This document shows, in pieces, positions 26,580 through 37,594 of a stretch of 64,000 bases of DNA (position 1 is its first letter; the number at the start of each line of letters is the position of its first letter). This stretch comes from Chloroflexia bacterium SDU3-3. GTDB lineage: Bacteria; Chloroflexota; Chloroflexia; Chloroflexales; Roseiflexaceae. The DNA is taken from the NCBI GenBank assembly GCA_009268125.1, contig WBOU01000003.1:186001-250000 (forward strand). The letters run 5' to 3'. The notes below the pieces were generated by a model. It saw only the letters and a program-made list of their open reading frames with translations, did not search any database and was not told the origin of the DNA. Position numbers and translations under genes: made by a program.

Positions 26580-28067
26580 TCACCAGTGCAGGGTGCGGCG
26601 CAGCGCGGGCTTGATACGGTACAAGAACAGCTCGGCCAGCCGCAGCCGGAAGATCTTGCGGGCGGTGTAGGGCGGGTAGAACATGGGCAGGAAGCTGCGG
26701 CGCGACTGGCGCAGCACCGCGCGCTCGTGCGAGAAGGCGCGGAAGCCGTGCTCGCCGTGGTAGCTGCCCAGGCCGCTCGCGCCCACGCCGCCGAAGGGCA
26801 GGTGCGGGTTGGCTAGGTGCACCACCGTGCCGTTCACCACCGTGCCGCCCGCCGTGGTGCGGCGCAGCACCTGCTCCACCGCCCGCTCGCTCTGGCTGAA
26901 GATGTAGAGCGCCAGCGGCTTCTCGCGGGCGTTCACCAGCGCCAGCGCGTCATCCAGGCTGCGGTAGGGCAGCACCGGCAGGATGGGGCCGAAGATCTCC
27001 TCGGCCATGATCGGGCTGTCGGGGGCCACATCGGCCAGCAGGGTCGGCTCGATGATCCGGGTGGCCGCATCGTGCCCGCCGCCCAGCACCACCCTGGCCC
27101 CGCGCTCGCAGGATGCGCGCAGCATGCGCACCAGCCGCTCGAAGGCGCGCTCGTCGATGATCTGGGGCAGCTCGGCGGTCTGCATGCGGGCCTGGGCGCT
27201 GCGCCCGTAGAAGCGCGCCACCGTGGCGCGGGCCACATCCAGAAACGCGGCGTAGCGCGACTCGTGCACCAGCGCGTAGTCGGGGGCCACGCAGGTCTGC
27301 CCGGCGTTGATCAGCTTGCCCCACACCACGCGCTCGGCGGCCAGCTGCAGGTCGGCGGTCTGGTCGATGATCGCGGGCGACTTGCCGCCCAGCTCCAGCG
27401 TGACCGAGGCCATGTGCTGGGCGGCGGCCTGCATCACCTTCTTGCCCACCGCCGTGCTGCCGGTGAAGAAGAAGTGGTCGAAGGGCAGGCGCAGCAGGGC
27501 GTCGGCGGCGCTCACATCGCCGCCCACCAGGGCCACCTCGCGCTGCGAGAAGGCCTCGGCGATGATCCGCGAGAGCACCAGCGCCACGCGCGGCACCTTC
27601 TCGGATGGCCGCAGGATGGCGCAGTTGCCCGCCGCCACCGCCGCCACCAGCGGCGCGAGCAGCAGCAGCACCGGGTAGTTCCATGGGCCGAGGATGAGCA
27701 CCACGCCCTTTGGCTCGTAGCGCACCTCGCTGGTGGCCTGGGCCAGCAGCAGCGGCGTGCGGGCGCGGCGCGGGCGCACCCAGCGGCCCAGCTCGGCCAC
27801 GGCGTGGTCGATCTCGGCCAGCACCGGCTGGATCTCCAGCAGGTCCACCTCCAGCTTGTGCTTGTGGAAGTCGGCCTGGAAGGCGCTGTGCAGGGCGGCG
27901 CGGTGCGCCACGATCGCGCGGCGCAGGGCCTGCAGCCGCTCGGCGCGCTCGCGCGGGCTGGTCTGGGCCATAGCCCAGCGGTGCTGGCGCTGGGCCTGGA
28001 ACAGCCGCTGCAGCTCGGCGGCGGTGGGTGTGGGGAGAAGCATCCCAGTTCGGGCCGGTGTCGACAT
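26580..28067 (-). CDS. Aldehyde dehydrogenase, class-3 (ALDH3) type
   Basis: 495 residues from the ATG at 28067; ATGs at 28076 and 28118 are alternatives with no better ribosome site. NAD(P)-dependent oxidation of aldehydes to acids. Landmarks: GPWNYPVLLLLAPLVAA, TGSTAVGKKVM (cofactor loop), TLELGGKSP (catalytic Glu), NAGQTCVAPDYALV (catalytic Cys) and LPFGGVGASGLGSYHGEHGF, the signature of fatty/aromatic ALDH3 enzymes. The C-terminal tail (PPYTARKIFRLRLAELFLYRI) resembles the hydrophobic tails of the fatty-aldehyde group, suggesting membrane association. Fatty aldehyde is the likeliest substrate class. Confidence 0.93.
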   Translation of the reverse strand: MSTPARTGMLLPTPTAAELQRLFQAQRQHRWAMAQTSPRERAERLQALRRAIVAHRAALHSAFQADFHKHKLEVDLLEIQPVLAEIDHAVAELGRWVRPRRARTPLLLAQATSEVRYEPKGVVLILGPWNYPVLLLLAPLVAAVAAGNCAILRPSEKVPRVALVLSRIIAEAFSQREVALVGGDVSAADALLRLPFDHFFFTGSTAVGKKVMQAAAQHMASVTLELGGKSPAIIDQTADLQLAAERVVWGKLINAGQTCVAPDYALVHESRYAAFLDVARATVARFYGRSAQARMQTAELPQIIDERAFERLVRMLRASCERGARVVLGGGHDAATRIIEPTLLADVAPDSPIMAEEIFGPILPVLPYRSLDDALALVNAREKPLALYIFSQSERAVEQVLRRTTAGGTVVNGTVVHLANPHLPFGGVGASGLGSYHGEHGFRAFSHERAVLRQSRRSFLPMFYPPYTARKIFRLRLAELFLYRIKPALRRTLHW

Positions 28068-28155
28068 AGGCGGCATCCCATTGGGAAAATCTTGTCGAAG
28101 CATTATACGAAGTGTCACGGCACTGTCAAGGCCTATACATGCTCGGCAGATTCAT

Positions 28156-28262
28156 GTACCACGAAGACACGAAGACGTGAAGGGGACAATTTACCACCAA
28201 GACTCCAAGACACGAAGGGGGCAAAAAGGACGTTTCACCACGAAGGCACGAAGGGAGCGCGC
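28156..28262 (+). repeat. CACGAAG-type dispersed repeats
   Basis: Units GTACCACGAAGACACGAAGA, TTTACCACCAAGACTCCAAG and TTCACCACGAAGGCACGAAG follow one another between the aldehyde dehydrogenase promoter region and the next structured repeat. Confidence 0.85.
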
Positions 28263-28302
28263 AAAAAGAAAGGAAAACCGGGCCTCAAAATAGGCACCGC
28301 CC

Positions 28303-28526
28303 AGCCTTACCCACCCGGCCCATGCGGCGAAGGTGCTACTAAGTCTTGATAGCCATATGCACGAACACCAGTCGCCAGAGAACAGCATAGGAACACTCAA
28401 AATTGGGGGTTCGAAGGGGGCATCGCCCCATCGCGGGGTTCTGGGGGCTGGCCCCCAGACGCCGCCCGCGCAGGGCACACACCTAGCGCCAAAGAGGAAC
28501 CATCATCATCGAGGCCGCAGCTGGTT
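28303..28526 (-). repeat. Structured intergenic repeat, full copy C
   Basis: Minus-strand copy. Read in the repeat's own direction, hairpin 1 is TCTGGGGG-CCAG-CCCCCAGA (28440-28459 on the plus strand): stem bases differ from copies A and B but the pairing and loop are kept. The right module (TGGCCATATGCACGAA read reversed) and left module (GAGGCCGCAGC) are both present. Confidence 0.85.
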
Positions 28527-28542
28527 GCTCCAACCTCCAAGG

Positions 28543-28625
28543 CGACAAAGAGGACGTTTCACCACGAAGACGCGAAGACGCGAAGGGAGAAGTGGCAAAA
28601 AAACTTCGTGTCTTTGTGGTAAAGC
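28543..28625. repeat. CACGAAG-type dispersed repeats
   Basis: TTTCACCACGAAGACGCGAA then GACGCGAAGG on the plus strand, followed by the opposite orientation (CTTCGTGTCTTTGTGGTAAA), forming a fold-back pair. Confidence 0.8.
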
Positions 28626-28721
28626 ATCCCCGGCGTATCAAAAACGCAAGGCCCATTTGCGCAAAGCCAGCGCGGGATGCTACCATGGTGCGCAGCATTT
28701 TCCATACGGAACGGAGCCGAC

Positions 28722-29777
28722 GTGTCCCGCTCTCCCCTCTCCATCCCCTACTCGGTCCTCGCGCTGATCATCGCCGTGGGCGCGGCGGCGATCTTCATGG
28801 CCCTCCAGCCGCCCAAGCCGATCATGTCGCGCTGGGGCGCGGCCAGCGCCGGTGGCCAGACCATCGGCGGCGAGGCGCGGGCCGAGGCCGCGCCCGCGCC
28901 GCTGGGCGGCGTGGCCCAGCCGTTCGGCAGCGGCCAGGCCATGCTGGAAAGCTACGCCCAGGCCAGCGCCCTGCGCGAGGATGTGGGCGGCGGCCAGGTG
29001 CGCATGTTCCAGCGCGAGGTGGCGGGCGGCGCGCTCGACTTTATCGTGGTGCGGCTAGGCGGGGCCGCGCAGGTGGCAGTGGTGAACGCCGACGGGGCCA
29101 CGCCCGCCAGCGACGCGGGCGGCGACACCATGTGGGCCGACGGCCAGCGCCACCTGCGCACCGTGCAGGAGATGGCCACCGCGCCCTACGCCGCCCGCGC
29201 GGGCCACGAGCTGCTGGGGGCCATGGCCTTCGGCTTCCACGGCGACGTGCGCACCTCGGATGAGGGCAGCGTGGTGATCGACGGCCAGGTGCTGCGCTCG
29301 AACCCCGGCAGGGCCACGCTGTGCATTGGCGGCCAGGGCCACGCCAGCATCGGCATGCTCTCCACCAAGGCGCTAGAGGGCTGCCAGCAGGCCATCGGCG
29401 GCGGGCCGGTGATCCTGTGGGAGGGGCGGGTCGCCAGCACGGATGTGGGCAGCGTGCAGGGCGAGCTGGTGCCCTTCAACCCGCTGGGCGAGGATTTTGT
29501 GCTGCTCGACTGGCGCAGGCATATCTACACCGGCAGCTTCCCGAAGACGGCGGCCTGCGTGGGCCTGCTGGACAGCGGCGAGTCGTTCTTGGTGCTGGCC
29601 ACCTCGTTCAACATGGTGGGGGTAGATCTGGCCCGCCAGCTGCGCGACATGGGCTGCTACGCGGCGCTGGGCGGCGACGACGACACCTCCACCCAGCTGG
29701 TCTGGCGCGGTCAGCTGGTGCGCGAGAAGACCATCCGCCCGGTGCCGGATGCTATCGCGGTGTATATCCGCCAGTAG
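28722..29777 (+). CDS. Exported protein, phosphodiester-glycosidase-like (NAGPA/DUF2233-type) C-terminal domain
   Basis: 351 residues from a GTG at 28722 preceded by GGAG; a longer frame opens at 28677. An N-terminal hydrophobic helix (SVLALIIAVGAAAIFMAL) acts as signal anchor. The rest resembles the phosphodiester glycosidase family: IGGGPVILWEGRV, PKTAACVGLLDSGESFLVLA, then VDLARQLRDMGCYAALGGDD, where family members have a D-G-G-G-S loop; here it reads GGDDDTST. The altered loop makes activity uncertain. Family members remove N-acetylglucosamine linked through a phosphodiester. Single gene between repeats; the family call is tentative. Confidence 0.6.
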   Translation: MSRSPLSIPYSVLALIIAVGAAAIFMALQPPKPIMSRWGAASAGGQTIGGEARAEAAPAPLGGVAQPFGSGQAMLESYAQASALREDVGGGQVRMFQREVAGGALDFIVVRLGGAAQVAVVNADGATPASDAGGDTMWADGQRHLRTVQEMATAPYAARAGHELLGAMAFGFHGDVRTSDEGSVVIDGQVLRSNPGRATLCIGGQGHASIGMLSTKALEGCQQAIGGGPVILWEGRVASTDVGSVQGELVPFNPLGEDFVLLDWRRHIYTGSFPKTAACVGLLDSGESFLVLATSFNMVGVDLARQLRDMGCYAALGGDDDTSTQLVWRGQLVREKTIRPVPDAIAVYIRQ

Positions 29778-29843
29778 CGCCGCCCTCGCGCCGCTGGCGA
29801 ATGTTGCTTCTTCTCATAGAAAAAGCGCCTATGCGCTGATTCA

Positions 29844-29990
29844 TGGTGATTAAGCTTCCGGCGATGGTGATTAAGCTTCCGGCGATGATGATTAAGCTTC
29901 CGGCGATGGTGATTAAGCTTCCGGCGATGGTGATTAAGCTTCCGGCGATGGTGATTAAGCTTCCGGCGATGATGATTAAGCTTCCGGCGA
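29844..29990 (+). repeat. Tandem array, 7 copies of a 21-bp unit
   Basis: Unit TGGTGATTAAGCTTCCGGCGA, exactly seven times (147 bp), varying only at the third base (G or A), then a partial unit. Because 21 is a multiple of three, frames stay open on both strands (repeating VIKLPAM on plus), but there is no ribosome site or non-repeat sequence to support a gene. Confidence 0.95.
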
Positions 29991-30123
29991 TGATGATGTC
30001 CGATTCTCTTGTCTGTTCTTCGCTCTAGATATATTTCCCAGCACATTGGCAATCCGGTGCGATGACCGCATCACAGGCATTCTTCGCCCAATGATGGCGA
30101 TGAAATACATCGCGTTCATTGAC

Positions 30124-30256
30124 GTAGGGGCAGGTTGTGTGCCCGCCCGCATCGAAGACCGCCGCCCACATTGCGATCATCGAACATCCCACGCGATGCA
30201 CCCAATGCCCACGGCGCAACACGACCACCGCATCGCGGGCGGACACACGCCCCTAC
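30124..30256. repeat. Small element with GTAGGGGC terminal inverted repeats
   Basis: 133 bp. The left end begins GTAGGGGC and runs through GTGTGCCCGCCCGC to 30150; the right end (30235-30256) is GCGGGCGGACACACGCCCC then TAC, the near-perfect reverse complement. The interior is rich in GCGATG/CGCATC runs and has no gene. The layout is MITE-like. Single ends resembling it occur near 23931 and 45392, and an interior fragment near 19870. Confidence 0.6.
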
Positions 30257-30354
30257 AGCTTTGTACGGCATGGCTTTCGTCGCCACGCATACGATACATG
30301 ACGCAATATGCAAAAAGAGGCCGCACAAATCGTGTGCGACCTCCTTTCTTCACA

Positions 30355-30418
30355 ACCTTGGAGCCTTGATGGTAAAACGGCCCCACCTCGCGCCTTCGCG
30401 TCTTCGTGGTATTCGTTC
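30355..30418 (-). repeat. CACGAAG-type dispersed repeat
   Basis: CTTGGAGCCTTGATGGTAAA then CGCGCCTTCGCGTCTTCGTG on the plus strand, ending at the uvrA stop codon. The remaining part of the 640-bp spacer (29778-30418) shows no gene. Confidence 0.8.
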
Positions 30419-33478
<3,060 letters not shown>

Positions 33479-33697
33479 AGCGCGTTTATCCTCTTCCAAG
33501 CAGCAAAAACACCGCCAGAGACTGCGGTCCTTCGTTCTGGCGGCGCTGCATTCACATGGGGTAATCGAACGTACGTGCGGGCATTGTACCATCTGCGATG
33601 GCCGAGCGTCAACGAACAGATATACGAAAAATGGCGGATTGCGGATGGCTGATCATACGCGGGGCAGGGCCTATGCGTTCTTGGCAGACCGCAGATT

Positions 33698-33785
33698 TTT
33701 ACCACCAAGACTCCAAGACACCAAGGAAAACGGGAACAAATAACCACAAAGATGCAGAGCTTGAAGGAAAACAGCGATTCATCAC
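33698..33785 (+). repeat. CACGAAG-type dispersed repeats, degenerate
   Basis: TTTTTACCACCAAGACTCCA then AGACACCAAGG, followed by a weaker AACCACAAAGATGCAGAG unit. They lie in the 519-bp spacer between divergent uvrA and an ABC transporter; no gene was seen in that spacer. Confidence 0.75.
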
Positions 33786-33905
33786 CGAAAAGCCAAGATG
33801 CGACAGGGCATGCGGCAGAACGCATACACCCTACGAGCAGAACGGGTGATCAAACTCTCACCATACCTATAGATACCGCGCCGCAGGCGTGATCGTGAAA
33901 TATGC

Positions 33906-33911
33906 TACAAT
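33906..33911 (+). promoter_or_regulatory. Candidate -10 box of the ABC-2 exporter operon
   Basis: GCTACAAT (hexamer TACAAT) lies 87 bp before the preferred ATG of the ATPase gene. It resembles the GCGCTACAAT seen upstream of the third STAS gene. It overlaps the first codons of the longest frame (start 33902), which argues against that start. Confidence 0.45.
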
Positions 33912-33997
33912 TCTCAGCACGACCTTTCTTACGGGCGATGGCAAGCGCGCCGCAGCCCCATATCACTGATACCCGAGGCCCCCTCGTGGCGGACTAC

Positions 33998-34933
33998 ATG
34001 ATCGAGGCGAAAGCCCTCAGCAAGCGCTATGATACGGTTGTAGCGCTGGACGGCGTGGATATCTCTGTCGGCACCGGCCAGATCTACGCCCTGCTTGGCC
34101 CCAACGGCGCAGGCAAAACCACCACCCTCAGCATCCTCACCACCCTCATCCAGCCCAGCGGCGGCAGCGCCACCATCGGCGGCCACGACATCCTGCGCGC
34201 GCCGAACAAGGTGCGCCAGATGATCGGCGTGACGTTTCAGGACATCGTGCTCGACCCCGATCTGACCGGGCGCGAGGTGCTGGATGTGCACGGCCAGCTC
34301 TACCAGATCCCCGCCGCCCAGCGCCGCGCGCGCATCGCCGAGCTGGCCGAGCTGGTGCAGCTCTCCGACGCGCTGGGCCGCATGGTCAAGACCTACTCGG
34401 GCGGCATGAAGCGGCGGCTGGAGCTGGCGCGCGGCCTGATGACCAAGCCCAGCCTGCTGTTCCTCGACGAGCCGACCCAGGGCCTCGACCCGCAGAACCG
34501 CGTGGCGATCTGGGATCACATCCGCACCCTCAACCAGCAGGAGGGCCTGACCCTGCTGCTCACCACCCACTACATGGATGAGGCCGAGGCCCTGGCGGGC
34601 CGCGTGGGCATCATCGACCACGGCAAGATGGCCGCCGAGGGCAGCCCGGCTGAGCTAGTGGCAGGCATGGGGTCGGATGTGGTGCGGATCGTGGGGCGGG
34701 GCGACAGCTCGCACTTCCTGGAAAACCTGAACGCGCTGCCGTATATCGACGCCGTGAGCTACAGCCCCGAGGACCGCGTCATCCAGATCGGGGTGGACAG
34801 CGGCAGCCAGCGGCTGGCCGAGATCATCGCGCAGGCGGGCGGCAACGGCTACCGCATCGACGATGTGATGATCGCCCGGCCCTCGCTCGGCGATGTGTTT
34901 CTGAAGTACACCGGGCGCGCGCTGCGCGACTAG
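33998..34933 (+). CDS. ABC-2 type transporter ATP-binding protein (DrrA-like)
   Basis: 311 residues from the ATG at 33998 (MIEAKALSKRYDTVVALDGV); an ATG at 33902 is less likely because a -10 box overlaps it. All nucleotide-binding motifs are present: LLGPNGAGKTTT (Walker A), TYSGGMKRRLELARGL (signature), LLFLDEPTQGLD (Walker B) and the switch His in LTTHYMDEAE. The C-terminal ~80 residues match the extra domain of DrrA-type exporters for drugs, lipids or polysaccharides. The permease follows 15 bp later. It powers export; the substrate is not predictable. Confidence 0.94.
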   Translation: MIEAKALSKRYDTVVALDGVDISVGTGQIYALLGPNGAGKTTTLSILTTLIQPSGGSATIGGHDILRAPNKVRQMIGVTFQDIVLDPDLTGREVLDVHGQLYQIPAAQRRARIAELAELVQLSDALGRMVKTYSGGMKRRLELARGLMTKPSLLFLDEPTQGLDPQNRVAIWDHIRTLNQQEGLTLLLTTHYMDEAEALAGRVGIIDHGKMAAEGSPAELVAGMGSDVVRIVGRGDSSHFLENLNALPYIDAVSYSPEDRVIQIGVDSGSQRLAEIIAQAGGNGYRIDDVMIARPSLGDVFLKYTGRALRD

Positions 34934-34948
34934 AGCATAAGAGAGCCT

Positions 34949-35701
34949 ATGAACGCAACCATTACGATCTGGGCCAAGCACATGCGGAAGTTCTTCCGCA
35001 GCCGCGAGGAGCTTGGCGGCCTGCTCATCCAGCCCATGCTGTGGGTCGCGCTGTTCGGCGTGGGTATGGGGTCTATTCTCAGCAGCGCGGGCAACCCCAA
35101 CTATATGTCGTTCCTGCTGCCGGGCATCCTGGCGCTCACCGCGCTGGGCGGCGCGGCGGGCGGCGGCATCATCCTGCTGGATGAGCGGATACGCGGCATC
35201 ATGAAAGAGTACCTGGTGGCCCCCATCCCCCGGCTCAGCATCCTGATGGGCAGCGTGGCCAGCACCACCACCAAGGCCCTGTTCCAGGTGGTGATCATCC
35301 TAGTGCTGGGGCTGCTGCTGGGCGGGCAGCTCACCGCCAACCCGCTGGGCTGGCTGGGGCTGTTCGTGCTGATCACGCTGTTCTCGGTAGGCTTCGCCGG
35401 GCTGGCGCTGGCGGTGGCCAGCAAGTCGCGCAGCATCATGGGCTACCACGGCATGCTGTTCCTGTTCAACCTGCCGCTGCTGTTCGCCTCCAACGCGCTC
35501 TACCCGCTGAAGCAGCTGCCCGCCTGGATCAACGTGGTGGCCATGCTCAACCCCACCACCTACCTGATCGATGCGGCGCGCGCGGTGGCATTCAACGGCG
35601 CAGCCACCATCCCGCTGGGCGTCTCGTTCGCCGTCCTGCTGGTGCTTGCAGTCGGCGGCATGTGGCTGGCGCTGGCCTCGTTCCGCAGCACCATCCGGTA
35701 G
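34949..35701 (+). CDS. ABC-2 type transporter permease
   Basis: 250 residues with six hydrophobic segments: a short N-terminal amphipathic start (IWAKHMRKFFRSREELGG), PMLWVALFGVGMGSIL, an ILALTALGGAAGGGIILLDE segment with the conserved acidic R-G-x-x-K-E-Y-L-V/A-P loop (IRGIMKEYLVAPIPR), and a final FAVLLVLAVGGMWLALASF helix. This loop is the ABC-2 family mark. It pairs with the ATPase gene 15 bp upstream to form a DrrAB-like exporter. Two strong hairpins follow the stop. Confidence 0.92.
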   Translation: MNATITIWAKHMRKFFRSREELGGLLIQPMLWVALFGVGMGSILSSAGNPNYMSFLLPGILALTALGGAAGGGIILLDERIRGIMKEYLVAPIPRLSILMGSVASTTTKALFQVVIILVLGLLLGGQLTANPLGWLGLFVLITLFSVGFAGLALAVASKSRSIMGYHGMLFLFNLPLLFASNALYPLKQLPAWINVVAMLNPTTYLIDAARAVAFNGAATIPLGVSFAVLLVLAVGGMWLALASFRSTIR

Positions 35702-35726
35702 ATACCGCCGCGCAGCCCGCACCCCC

Positions 35727-35788
35727 ATGCCGCAGCGCCTATCGCTGCGGCATTTTCGCCCCATGTGCCGCTCTGGGCACATGGGGCG
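35727..35788 (+). terminator. Two tandem hairpins after the ABC exporter
   Basis: First: ATGCCGCAGCG (35727-35737) pairing with 35743-35753, followed by TTT. Second: CGCCCCATGTGCC (35757-35769) pairing with 35776-35788. The first has the U-run of an intrinsic terminator. The rest of the 315-bp spacer to the next gene has no gene. Confidence 0.7.
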
Positions 35789-36016
35789 CGGTTTCGCTCT
35801 GCGGGAATCTGCCCTTGTGGCAGCAGCGGGGCAGGCGGCGGGCAGCACACAAAAGTGTAAAAAATGGTAAGATGGTGAATCAGAACTGAAAACATCCCAG
35901 GGTAGCCCTGCCGCATGCGATGTTCTTGGCGTATACTACCAACACGCCACACCATCGACGCTGCAACCGATACCCACCGCGCAGCCTAGCTGCACCAACC
36001 AGCAGGGTATAGCAAC

Positions 36017-37549
36017 GTGCAAAACTACCACGAACAACCCAAGGCCATCCGCACCCAGCTTGGGTCACGCCTATGGCCCCAGATCGCCCCTGCGGTAGCC
36101 GCGCTGCTCTGCCTCAGCTGGTTTTTTCTCAGCATCACCCCGCTGCCCCCGAATGATCTGTGGTGGCACATGGCGGCTGGCCGCACCATGCTGCACGAGG
36201 GCGCGCTGCTGACCCAGAACCGCTGGTCGTACGCGCTGCCCGCCGACGCCCCCTATATCTACCAGAGCTGGCTGAGCGAGATCGCCATGTACCTGCTGTG
36301 GCGGGTGGGCGATGTGCCCATGCTGTCGCTTGCCCGCATGCTGCTGATCACCGCCAGCTACGGGCTGGTGGCCTGGCACGCGGCCCGCCACACCGGCAGC
36401 GGCAAGGCAGCGGCGGCGGCGCTGCTGCTGGCCATCCTGGCGGGGTGGAGCAACTGGACGCTGCGACCGCAGACCTTCGCGCTGCTGGCCGGGGCCGCCT
36501 TCGCTGTGGCGCTGGGCGAGTTCTTGGATGGCAGGCTCGCGCCCCGCGCGCTGCTGGTGGCGCTGCCGCTGCTGATGGCGCTGTGGGTGAACCTGCACGG
36601 GTCGTTTGTGCTGGGCATCGCACTGGTGGTGCTGGCGCTGGCGGGGGCCGCCGCCCAGCGCGCCCAGGGCGGCGCGAGCGCCTCGCTGCGCACCCTGGGC
36701 GCGGCCAGCGCGCTCACGGCGGGCGCGGCGCTGCTCAACCCGCTGGGCATCGGCATCTTCGCCTACGTGCGCAGCATGCTGGGCAACGCCCCGCTGCAGA
36801 AATGGTTTGTCGAGTGGCAGTCGCCCAAGCCATCGCTCAACCTGCTCGACACCAGCTGCTGGTTCTTCCTGATCGTGCTGCTGATCACCGCGCTGATGGC
36901 GCTGGGGCCAAAGCGCCCTAGCGTCACCGCCGTGCTGTGGTACTGCGCGCTGGCCTGGCTGGCCTTCGGCGGGGTGCGCTACATCATGTGGTTCGCGCTG
37001 CTGATCATGCCGCTGATCGCCCAGCAGATCGCCCCGCACCTGACGCCCGATCGCCCACGGCCGCTTCACCCCGCCGCGCTGGCAGCCATCGCGCTAGTGG
37101 GCATCATCGGCCTGCCCTGGCTGCAGATCAACACGCTGATCGGCGCGGGCGGGTCGACCCTGTTCGCAAGCCAGGGCAGCTACCGCACCCTGATGGCCGA
37201 CACCACCCCGATCGGCGCGGGCGAGTGGCTCGCCCAGAACCCACCATCCAGCGGGCGGATGTGGACCAACATCACCTACGCCAGCTACCTTGAGTGGCGC
37301 ACGCCCGACATCCCGCAGTTCACCGATCTGCGCGTCGAGCTGTTCCCGACCGACACATGGGAGCAGAGCTTCGCCATCGCGGGGGCGAAAGATGAGGGCA
37401 TGGCGCTGATCGACCGCTGGCAGATCACCACGCTGCTGCTCGACCGCCGCCGCGACACCAAGCTGCTCGCGCGCATCTCATCCGATCCGGGCTGGTGCCA
37501 GCGCTACGCCGACCGCGACGCCCAGATCTTTCAGCGCTGCACCAGCTGA
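36017..37549 (+). CDS. Multi-spanning membrane protein, GT-C-like, function unknown
   Basis: 510 residues from a GTG. About eleven hydrophobic helices. The first loop (PNDLWWHMAAGRTMLHEGALL then YIYQSWLSEIAMYLLW) carries an N-D-x-W-W-H motif, and the last ~120 residues are outside the membrane (TPIGAGEWLAQNPPSSGRMW). The layout resembles GT-C-fold membrane glycosyltransferases of the PMT/RgtA-like type, but the usual acidic D/E-x-D motif is not clear and the substrate is unknown. The sensor-cyclase gene starts 45 bp downstream and may be co-transcribed. Confidence 0.65.
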   Translation: MQNYHEQPKAIRTQLGSRLWPQIAPAVAALLCLSWFFLSITPLPPNDLWWHMAAGRTMLHEGALLTQNRWSYALPADAPYIYQSWLSEIAMYLLWRVGDVPMLSLARMLLITASYGLVAWHAARHTGSGKAAAAALLLAILAGWSNWTLRPQTFALLAGAAFAVALGEFLDGRLAPRALLVALPLLMALWVNLHGSFVLGIALVVLALAGAAAQRAQGGASASLRTLGAASALTAGAALLNPLGIGIFAYVRSMLGNAPLQKWFVEWQSPKPSLNLLDTSCWFFLIVLLITALMALGPKRPSVTAVLWYCALAWLAFGGVRYIMWFALLIMPLIAQQIAPHLTPDRPRPLHPAALAAIALVGIIGLPWLQINTLIGAGGSTLFASQGSYRTLMADTTPIGAGEWLAQNPPSSGRMWTNITYASYLEWRTPDIPQFTDLRVELFPTDTWEQSFAIAGAKDEGMALIDRWQITTLLLDRRRDTKLLARISSDPGWCQRYADRDAQIFQRCTS

Positions 37550-37594
37550 TGCAGCCTACCGAGCGCAGCCATATGCCGCGCAGGCAACAACACT

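Noticed and set aside
29843-30028. Open frame of repeating VIKLPAM on plus and its basic mirror on minus
   Set aside because: Produced entirely by the 21-bp tandem array; no ribosome site and no non-repeat coding sequence.
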